Positions 56,211-64,000 of a stretch of 64,000 bases of DNA are shown one piece after another; within the stretch, counting starts at the first letter, position 1; every line of letters starts with the position of its first letter. Location of the stretch: NCBI GenBank assembly GCA_007026445.1, contig VDMD01000003.1, positions 1,178,001-1,242,000 of the forward strand, written 5' to 3'. Both the position numbers and the translations under genes were made by a program. Origin of the DNA: Schizophyllum amplum. Taxonomy: Eukaryota > Basidiomycota > Agaricomycetes > Agaricales > Schizophyllaceae. Below the pieces are notes generated by a model. The model was not told where the DNA came from, made no database searches, and saw only the letters and a list, made by a program, of their open reading frames with translations.

Positions 56211-58020
56211 ATGCGTTCCGCCACCACTTTCGTCGGGCTGCTCGCAGCCGCCGGCGCCGCCTCCGCCTCGCACAACTCTGGCTCGCGCATGCGCCGCCAC
56301 CACCGCTCCGCCAAGCGCGATGTCGTCTCCGGCACCGCTTTCTACGGCTACCAGAACGACAAGACCTCCGCGTGCGGGACGGTCAGCAGCGACGACGACT
56401 TCGTTGCGGGCGTCCACGGCGCGTACTACGGAGACATCTGGTCCGTCTCGGACAAGTGCTTCCAGCATGTGCGTGCTGCTTGCTTCTGCTACGCGATAAG
56501 CTTACCGACGCACGACAGATCACCGTCTACTACGGTGACAAGTCGATCGACGTGACTCTCACCGACGCAGCAAACACCACAGCCATCACTGGCGATGGTG
56601 ACATCTATCTGTCGACCGCTGCATTCACGGCGCTGGCTGGCTCACTCGACGCCGGAATGAGTACGTCGTCCTGATCACTTTCGTTACATTGTGCCTCAAA
56701 GTATCCCTACAGTCGACGTTACCTGGGAATGGTCCACCGGATCTGCCGCAAGTACGTGAATGAATCAAAACCTGGCACGCCGAGACTTAATCTCACCGCC
56801 TAGCTACTGAAGCAGCAACGACGGAGGTTGCCACGACTTCTGAAGCCGCCACGACCTCGGAGGCCGCACCTACCACCGAGGCCGCACCGACTACTGAGGT
56901 CCAGCCGACGACTACCGACGCCGCCACGACATCCGTTGCCGACCCCACCACCTCTTCTTCATCCGCCGCCCCTTCTGCGACGAGCGGGTCGAACGAGGGA
57001 TGGAGCATGTACAAGTCTCTCACGGGCGACACGCTCATCGACTACTTCGGCTTCGATGAGGGCCAATCTGACAACTCGGGTGTTGCCAACTACGTGAATG
57101 GCAAGAACACGGGTCTCGTGTACACCGGCGGCGACGGCAAGGTGTACATCAACGTCGACACCACGCAGTACACCTCCCTGCGCAACTCGGTCCGTATGAC
57201 ATCCGCGGAGAAATTCAACCCGTCTACCGCGACGCTCTTCCTTTTCGACGTCGAGAAGGTTCCCGCCGTGTGTGGTGTCTGGCCCGCGATCTGGGTAAGT
57301 GGTATATTGACTTGTCAAAGCGTTATCTTATCGTGCATCAGTTCACCGGTTCTGGCTCCTGGCCGTACACTGGTGAGGTCGACATCATCGAGGGTGTCAA
57401 CCAGTACACGCAGAACGTTGTCTCCATCCATACCGGCTCGGGCTGCACGTTTGCCGACAGCGCGCTGTCCTCGTTGACCAAGGCCACCCTCGTCTCCGGC
57501 GCGGGCCTCAACTGCGACGCCACCGTCGACACCATGGGCTGCGGCTTCTCCATGTACGACACCTCCTCGTACGGCACGGGCTTCAACGCTGTCGGCGGCG
57601 GCGTCTACGCCGTGCAGATGAGCGACGACGGCATCTCCGTCTGGTGGTGGCAGCGCAGCCAGGTCCCCGCGGACGTCGCCAGCGGCGGCCCGAACCCGAG
57701 CACCTGGGGCGAGAGCGTGATCACGTACTCGTCCGCGACGTGCGACATGAGCAGCCACTTCCAGGATCTGATGCTCATCATCACCAACAACCTCGGCGGC
57801 ACGTTCCCCGAGGGTGTCTGGAACTCGGCCGGCGCCGGCGGACAGACGCAGAGCTGCGCGGACATGACCGGCCACTCGTCCGCCGCGTCCTACGTCCAGA
57901 ACGAGGGCGCCGCGTTTGCTGATGCGCAATTCGTGAGTCGTGCAGCGTTTGGTTTGTGGCGCGCGTTTGCTGACCGTGGTCCTCAAGATCATCAACTCGT
58001 TCAACATCTATCGGAACTAA
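56211..58020 (+). CDS. Secreted fusion of a double-psi beta-barrel (expansin/RlpA-like) and a GH16 glucanase domain
   Basis: Six exons, 56211-56468, 56519-56660, 56713-56751, 56804-57294, 57342-57932 and 57988-58020, give 517 aa with the frame kept throughout. Residues 1-20 are a signal peptide; KR near residue 35 could be a Kex2 site. Residues about 38-150 look like a DPBB barrel: GTAFYGYQNDKTSACG, SSDDDFVAGV, ITVYYGDKSIDVTLTDA, IYLSTAAFTALAGSLDAG and VDVTWEW. A Thr/Glu/Ala linker with repeated TTEAA units follows. Residues about 240-510 form a GH16 domain: LIDYFGFDEGQSDNSGVANY, VWPAIWFTGSGSWPYTG, the catalytic EVDIIE (E-x-D-x-x-E), VSIHTGSGCT and ITNNLGGTFPEGVWNSAGAG. It should hydrolyse beta-1,3(-1,4)-glucans outside the cell, in the fungal wall or on plant material. 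The DPBB lacks the Cys-rich strand usual in fungal loosenins. Confidence 0.88.
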
Positions 58021-58796
58021 TTCGCGCGACGCGGATAGTGCCATGGGGCAGGCCCCGTCTTTCTTCTAGGGGCCGGAGTGGTGCCGCACATTGTAAACGC
58101 GGACGGACTCTTTCAACATGTATGTAGATGACGGAAGGACTGGAGACCTTCAGCGCACCTGTGATCATCACGTCCCCAGCTGCACGCACAGCTCTTTCTA
58201 CCTTCTACTCCTCTTTCCTTGCAGTACATCTCCTATCACGGAGTTCTTTTCTGCCTTTGGTCTGCTCACGCAGCCGTTCTTCTACTCACACTTGCTATTC
58301 TTCTTCTGCGACCTGCTCATGCCATGCCTCGCACACTGCTACCCCCATTACACCTGTATCTTTTGGTCTTCGTTACCCTCTTTCCTCCTTCCTCTCGTTC
58401 ACACTGGTGTTCAGGGTAATGGGTGTTCAGACTATACCAAGCTTTTCAATGCACTCTAGTCACCGACTACATGAATTCAGAACTCGGCCGTGTCTACGTT
58501 CGAGCTTCGCCGGCAGAGCCTGTCTGGAGATAGTTTCCGATACGCATATATCTGAGCTGTGCCGCCACTCGCGCTCGACCTCGCTTCACAGGCTGTACAA
58601 TGCACCCGACCCGGAACGCGATACGGCGCGCCATCTTCTTCGCTCATCGCGCCAACTTCGACATCATGGCGACGATCCGGCTCTCGCGCGGCCGGGCGTT
58701 GTCTGAGACTGCTGTGCTCCCTTCGTCAGCATCTGCATAGCAGGTTGACCAGTCGTGTAGAACATAAGCCCGACCTTCATCTTGACCTACGCGTTC
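58021..58796. other. Intergenic; no gene seen
   Basis: Pyrimidine-rich plus strand from 58180 to 58420 (probable 3' UTR of the GH16 gene), then the MsrA upstream region. No gene-like frame. Confidence 0.5.
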
Positions 58797-59563
58797 ATGC
58801 TAGCAACTCTCCGATCTCTCATCCCGGGCCTCCACACGTTCAACGCCGCGCAATACATGTCTACTGCCGGTGCGTAACGCCGCTCAGTCCTGCGTCGTAC
58901 CGCCGTAGCTGACAAACGGACACCTTCAGCATCATCGAAGAGCGAGATGGCCACCTTCGCCGGCGGGTGCTTCTGGGGCGTTGAGCACATCTTCCTGAAG
59001 CACTACCCGCCGAAGGAGAACAAGGGCATCCTCAAGACTGCCGTCGGCTACACGGGCGGGCGCGAGGACGTCGCGAACCCCTCGTACCAGCAGGTATGCT
59101 CGGGGGCGACACAACATGCGGAGGCCCTGCGCATTGAATTCGATCCGTCGATCGTGAGCTACGGGGAGCTCGTCGGTGCGTCGTGGTGGCTCCCTCCACA
59201 AGGCGATAGTTGACTGGATGCTTTGGCAGAGTTCTTCTACCGTACGCACGACCCGACGACGGAGAACCGCCAGGGCGCGGACACGGGCACTCGTGCGTTG
59301 GCTTGCCTCTCCCCTTCTGGCAGTGGCTGACAGACTCTTCAGAGTACCGCTCGGCGATCTTCACGCACTCTCGGGAGCAGGAGGATGTGGCGAAGCGCGT
59401 CACGGAGGAGGTGCAGGCGAAGCACTTCACGCCGAAGGGCAAGACGATCGTCACCCAGATCCTGTCGGCGGGCAAGTGGTGGGATGCGGAGGAGTACCAC
59501 CAGCTGTACCTCTTCAAGAACCCGTCTGGATACCAGTGTCCGACGCACCGTCTGAACTGGTGA
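58797..59563 (+). CDS. Peptide methionine sulfoxide reductase MsrA
   Basis: Four exons, 58797-58869, 58930-59175, 59230-59292 and 59343-59563, give 200 aa. MsrA reduces methionine-S-sulfoxide in proteins with thioredoxin as donor. The active-site motif GCFWG (ATFAGGCFWGVEHIF) is intact, followed by VGYTGGREDVANPSYQQV, ATQHAEALRIEFDPSIVSY, FFYRTHDPTTENRQGADTGT and QYRSAIFTHS, all conserved family blocks. The C-terminus HQLYLFKNPSGYQCPTHRL is typical, with a possible resolving Cys. The first 24 residues (before ASSKSEMATF) could be a mitochondrial or ER leader, or the true start could be the internal ATG (MSTA). Upstream ATG chosen because the spliced frame begins there. Confidence 0.93.
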
Positions 59564-60194
59564 AGGGAATGAGAAGTATAGTACGATTGGCCTTGTATTG
59601 TAGTAAAGATATGCAGATTTCGTGCATGTTCGGCGTTCCTCCACGGTCACTTCTTCCGCTCGCCAACAGCTTCGAAGCCCAGTTTCAAGCAAGCTGCAGG
59701 ACGTTGCGCAGTGCGATGCAGGCGTAATGGAAGACTGTCAACCCAAGAACGCTGCCGATATTCCCTGCACCATCACACGCAAGTTCGGAACGTTCACCGC
59801 GAGCCCGTATATTCCCAGCAAGCCGTACAACATAGCACTGTATCTAATTCTTCCACAAAGCACAGTCGGAACGCCATCGGATTCATACAGCCCGTCCCTT
59901 TGAATGTAACAAGGTAATGGTGCCGAACGGACGAGGTCAACGCCGACCACGCACCCAGCGCAGGCTCAAAGGCCACCGAAGCAGCCCAAGCCCACGCCAG
60001 ACGGGTCGTGCTCATCTCTTTGCACCGAAGGTTATCGTCATAGGCGTTTATGATTGTGGAAGAATCGAAGAGACAAAAATGCTCGAGCGCGCCTTATAAA
60101 GCCGATCGCCGGGAGCTGCCGGTACACGCCACAAACAGCCAATAACGGAACTTTCGTCACTCCGGTCCGCGCTCCGTCGTCCGCCGCTGTCCAG
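59564..60194. other. Intergenic with the DAP1-like promoter
   Basis: No gene visible. TATAAA at 60095-60100 is listed separately. Confidence 0.5.
60095..60100 (+). promoter_or_regulatory. Probable TATA box of the DAP1-like gene
   Basis: TATAAA in GCGCCTTATAAAGCCG, 95 bp before the ATG at 60195. Confidence 0.5.
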
Positions 60195-60980
60195 ATGAGC
60201 ATCGCGAAGCTCGTGATATACGCCGTCGCCTTCATCGCGCCGCCCATCGTCCTCTTTGCGCTCCTCCGTCGCCGCGCAGCTTCTGTTGTCAGCGATATCC
60301 CTCCTGCGCCGCAGCTACAACCGTCCGAGAAACCAAAGTCGATCATGCAGGCGGAGAACACGAACCTAGCGCCGCCCAAGGACGACCCGTTCACGCTCGA
60401 GGAGCTGAAGGCGTTCGACGGGTCGGACCCCTCGAAGCCGATATACTTGTCTATCAAGGGTACATATCGCGAGTGGTGATGGAGGGGAAGGTGAACTGAC
60501 GCGTCGATTGCAGGGACGGTCTTTGACGTGTCCGCCAAGCGCGACGTCTATGGGCCCGGTCGCTCGTATGGCATCTTCGCGGGGAAGGACCCGTCGAAGG
60601 GCCTCGGGATGTCGAGCTTGAAGCCGGAGAATGCGGTGCCAGAGTATGAGGACCTTAACGAGGGCGACCGCAAGGTGCTCGACGATTGGCATGGCTTCTT
60701 CACGTACGTTTATCCCCTGCCTCCGTTTCCGATCCCTCCACTCGCATTGGCTCTCTGAGGTTTACGGAGCCATGAATCTGCCCTTGTCCCCTTACTACGC
60801 ATCCCCATCTCTTTTGCATGCCATTGCTTCCCTTCCCTTTCCATTTCGTCTCGCCCTCACGCTCATCGTCACGATCTATGCTTCATACTGATGCTCCCCT
60901 GCAGCAAACGGTACAACATCGTAGGCCGCGTCGTCGATCACCCAACACATCTCAAGCAAGGCAACGCGCCAAGCCTATAA
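60195..60980 (+). CDS. Membrane-anchored cytochrome-b5-like haem/steroid-binding protein, DAP1/MAPR family
   Basis: Three exons, 60195-60459, 60514-60703 and 60905-60980, give 176 aa. Residues 5-25 (KLVIYAVAFIAPPIVLFALL) form an N-terminal membrane anchor followed by RRR. The Cyt-b5-like MAPR domain starts at residue 68: FTLEELKAFDGSDPSKPIYL, then GTVFDVSAKRDVYGPGRSYG, IFAGKDPSKGLGMSSLKPEN and GFFTKRYNIVGRVVDH. The Tyr residues in the YGPGRSYGIFAGKD block bind haem in this family. Yeast Dap1 binds and supports Erg11 (CYP51) in ergosterol synthesis and azole tolerance; human PGRMC1 is the homologue. Here the sterol role is inferred, in line with the nearby ERG25. The second intron (about 200 nt) is much longer than others in the window. 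Confidence 0.92.
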
Positions 60981-62029
60981 TCTGTCGCGGCGCCCTTGGA
61001 GTCTGTCGCGCCGAAGTATGCTTGAAGTTGAAGCCTGTCCCCATCCTTGGAATCCGTTCCCGTATCTGGAGTCTACTTACATCGCTCTGAACCTGCTGCT
61101 CGTCCTTGTATCGGAATACAATGCTTGTGTTGTAACAGAATCGCGCAGAACCGCAGGCCTCGGACGCCGAAATCTCGAAAACGGCCTGAGCATCGTAGCT
61201 TATCAGGAAACCCCCACGACGGAGGTACACATGACGGAAAGAACTGCAAAAGCCCATGCTCACCTGACCCCTTGCAGGCTGCCCAAACTGACCCTACACG
61301 CTGTTCAAGTGTGCTCCACCCAGCTAAAATAACCGAGAGGCGGGAACGAAGGGGAGATCAGTAAGTACTTGGTAGCCGCTCTTTCGGTGCCGTCCGCGGT
61401 CCCTGCACCGCCAGGTTCAGTCAGTCATGAAGTGTTCATAAGCTTACTATGCTGCAAGGTCTTCGCGTCTGCCCCGTCGATTCAGGATGTTGCGTCGATC
61501 CAAGGCGCCCGAACGTCCCCCGCTGCAGGGCGTCCGCCGATGCCGCGTCGCTACATCTCGGATCTCCTTCGAGTGTCCTTTCCAGACTTCTTGAGCCTAG
61601 GCAGAAGGTGTATCACTTACAGTACACGCTATAGTGGCACCCGGAGAGCGGCGGATTCGTGAGTACGAGTACGGCTGGCCGTGTTGAAGGGGCCCGGTCG
61701 ACAGCACCGTTGCTGACCGGAGCAGTGAGGCGCCAGATACAACGAGGCGGTGACTGACGGTAGGGGCGGCGAAGAGTTGATGACTAGACGACGGGGGTGC
61801 GATGGGATGCAGGCATGACCGCGACGGGCTTCATAGCGGCAACAGGTGTTGTCAGTAGGTAACCGACGCGGCCTTGAGGAGGGGGCCTAGAGCTGGATAG
61901 GCGGGGGCAAAAACATGGAGGCGTGGTAGGGCAACAGCGAGAGAGGAAGAACATATGAAGGCGGAAATTGGACGGCTGACGCCGGACGGAACATGAAAGG
62001 ACAAGAGCAGGCTTGTCGAGCGGCCATAT

Positions 62030-62140
62030 ATGTTAGACAGCGCGCGGATATTGCATGGATGGCGGACGGATATTGCATAGATGGTGGTCTGGAAGGCGTA
62101 GACGGCGCAGGGGACACGGAATAGACGGCGGACGGGACGT
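62030..62140. repeat. GGCGGACGG / GATATTGCAT minisatellite
   Basis: Two copies of GGATATTGCATGGATGG-type sequence separated by GCGGAC, followed by AGACGGCG(C/G) variants. Low-complexity tandem structure. Confidence 0.5.
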
Positions 62141-62304
62141 TTAGGAACGTACTTGTAGCGGGGACAGTCATAGGCACGTTTGGCCTCGTGTAGCGGACGG
62201 TCGGGTAGCGGACGTTTGTGTCGTGTAGCGGGCGCGGTCATGACAGCCAGGTCTTCATCTCCGTCGTCTGCGCCGCATACCTCAGCCTGCGAATCGTTCG
62301 CGTC

Positions 62305-62425
62305 GCCGCGAGGGCTTGCGGGTAGTCCGTACCGCAAGGCGTGAATTTGCGAGATGTCCGCGCCGAGGGCTTGTGTGTAGTCCGTACCGTGAGGGGCGAT
62401 TTTGCGAGTCCTCCGCGCCGCGAGG
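62305..62425. repeat. Tandem repeat of about 54-55 bp
   Basis: Two and a partial copy of a unit containing GAGGGCTTG, GTAGTCCGTACCG, TTTGCGAG and TCCGCGCCG in that order, each copy diverged by several bases. Confidence 0.7.
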
Positions 62426-62559
62426 CCTGACCTAGACATAACCAAGCTGGGCGGAAAGGGCCACGCGAAAACCTCCGAATTCATCTTGCTCTCGCTGCTG
62501 GCATGGCAACAAATTCGGAGTGTATTGGGCCGCATGCATGAGTCCACCTGGGTCGCAGC

Positions 62560-62710
62560 CGGAATCCATTTGGGTCGCAGCCGGCGTCAATCTGGCGTCA
62601 ATCGGGTCGTGGCGTTTGTGCGTCGCAGCAGCTGGTATTGGTGCGCAGCAGATGTCCATGGGGCCGTGACATTTATGGGTCGCAGCAGGTGTCCGTTGGG
62701 TCGTTGCACC
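62560..62710. repeat. Degenerate GGTCGCAGC-based repeats
   Basis: The word GGTCGCAGC(C/A) or close variants recur roughly every 20-50 bp, with shared flanks such as GGTGTCC/GATGTCC and TTGGGTCG. Confidence 0.5.
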
Positions 62711-64000
62711 TCCCCCCGCGACGGCATTCGATACCATTGAGTACGACTGATCCGGTGTGGGTTCGGCGCGAGCATAGTCTACCGGGCGTGGAGTGGCTTG
62801 TTGAACTTTGTTCGAGTTATTGAATGGGGCTTGCATGGTTGCCGTGAGAGGGGATCGCGCAGTGAAGCTCAAAATTGAGAGAGCTCATGTACTTTAGACA
62901 GAGCTCATAAACGAGTCCACAGACTTCAGAGAGAGCTGATTGACCCAGCTAACCAAAGCGTGCAGAACGCCGGCAAAGTGCGGACGAGTTGGCCAGCGAG
63001 GAAACCTCCGCTACACGCGCCACGGCTGCGGGTGATGCCAGGGTGATGCGGGGCGCGTCGATTGAGGTAATGGGGGGGACCTAGCCGCGAAACTCGACCG
63101 CGTTGATTGGGCGAGTCGTCTGAGTGATGAAGTCAGCGGCGACAGTGTTGATGAAGTCGTCCTGAGTGGTGATGAAGTCGTGTGTTCATGTCGAGAGGGG
63201 CGACGCGCACCTGCAGGCTCCAAGAGGGGAAGCATGCCTTCAAGTTCTACCGCGCCTTGAGGTTGCAGGACAAAGACAGCAGGACAGCAGCTGGTCCAAC
63301 GGCGATTGAGAGTTGCGGCAGGCAAACAGTCTGCTGAATCCTCGGATCTTCGCGGACTTGGAAATTTGGACAGTCTGTGAGAGACGATTGCAACAAGCGA
63401 AGGATAATTGCAAACGAGAGAGCAGGCGACTCAGAGGAGACCCAAGGAGTATGTGCATGAGAGCGGAAGGGAGACGGAAGGGGTAGGCGGCGGACGGTAC
63501 GTAAGTTTGTGCCGTGTCAAGTGGCCATCTTGCCACTGGCACGTTGAACGGCGTCGGAGACCTAAAGGATCTGTGCAAGGTATTCTTTTCATCACCGTCG
63601 GTCTGTATCTTGTGTGGCACTGGCAGCGGCGAACACTAGGTGTCGATGAGCATACGGTAGCAGGTGAGGGTCCTGGTTGACTTACTAACGGTTAATTTAG
63701 GGTAATCGGGCCGGCATGCAGAGAGTACATCGAGGGGGCAGCGGACAACATGGTGGTGGTCGTGAACAATGGTCTTCTGCTTTGGGAATCCCGCTTTCAT
63801 GGCACGTGGTGATTGAGCCGCAGAAGCCGGCGGGCGGCAAACGCGTTAACGGCATGGGTGCGTGGGAGGATTGGCGGAGTTTAACCCCCATCTCGTGTCG
63901 GGCGCGGACCCGCCTCCGTTGAATTCCCGCGATGTTGCGCTTAATACACTCGTTCTCAGTGCGCACGACCCCCCTTTGTCTTCTGCTCTCATCACGAACA

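Larger units (their letters stand above)
60981..64000. other. 3-kb gene-free region with tandem repeats
   Basis: No gene could be supported. A 231-codon minus-strand frame (62547-61852) is an artefact of repeat composition. Minisatellite-like arrays occupy about 62030-62140, 62305-62425 and 62560-62710. The remainder, including 62870-64000, shows no protein-like frame. Confidence 0.5.

Noticed and set aside
57315..58007. 230-codon minus-strand frame opposite the GH16 domain
   Set aside because: Arg/Ala/Val-rich shadow of strongly biased third-codon GC in the real gene.
61852..62547. 231-codon minus-strand frame in the 3' desert
   Set aside because: Crosses tandem repeats and shows no protein-like pattern or splice structure.
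1..64000. tRNA genes, CRISPR arrays, bacterial-type promoters or operons
   Set aside because: No cloverleaf with A and B boxes was found by eye, no regularly spaced repeats with unique spacers, and gene structure is eukaryotic.

Overview
The window looks like nuclear DNA of a filamentous basidiomycete, probably an Agaricomycete. Almost every gene is cut by short (about 50-60 nt) GT-AG introns with CTGAC/CTAAC-like branch sites. Coding DNA is GC-rich, genes are closely packed on both strands, and several families are typical of mushrooms: Clp1-like developmental proteins, DUF6534 membrane proteins, basidiomycete patatins and small kinase-like proteins. There are no operons, CRISPR arrays or prokaryotic signals. 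I identified no tRNA or rRNA gene.

Layout. 1-24.8 kb: a Clp1-like gene, an AYR1-like short-chain dehydrogenase, a mitochondrial alternative NADH dehydrogenase, a second Clp1-like gene, a TDA3-like FAD oxidoreductase, an unknown protein, a WH1-CRIB cytoskeletal adaptor, a Kre9/KNH-type GPI-anchored wall protein, a BTG/Tob-like protein, a molybdopterin-binding (CinA-like) protein and UPF3. 25-39 kb: a BAH-PHD chromatin protein, a REEP/Yop1-like ER-shaping protein, a large Zn2Cys6 transcription factor, a DUF6534 membrane protein and the splicing factor SYF2. 39-45 kb: a gene-poor, decayed stretch with broken reading frames and a kinase-like gene. 45-60.9 kb: the DEAD-box helicase DBP4, two paralogous unknown proteins in convergent orientation, a patatin-like protein, ERG25, a secreted DPBB-GH16 fusion, MsrA and a DAP1-like cytochrome-b5-fold protein. 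61-64 kb: no convincing gene, with minisatellite-like tandem repeats.

The conserved genes are unrelated housekeeping functions (NMD, splicing, ribosome biogenesis, sterol synthesis, redox repair, respiration) rather than one pathway. ERG25 and the DAP1-like protein could meet in sterol synthesis. The KNH-type protein and the DPBB-GH16 protein both act at or outside the cell wall. UPF3, SYF2 and DBP4 are all RNA-metabolism genes but are not adjacent.

The most unusual items are the secreted protein joining an expansin/RlpA-like double-psi beta-barrel to a GH16 glucanase domain, the WH1-CRIB protein without an Arp2/3-activating tail, two Clp1-like genes 6.5 kb apart beside a BTG/Tob-like gene, two probable pseudoenzymes (patatin and kinase-like), and a duplicated decayed element shared by 41.0 and 49.7 kb. 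Exon borders were read by eye from splice consensus and frame continuity. Borders given as exact keep the frame; those called approximate were not fully resolved.
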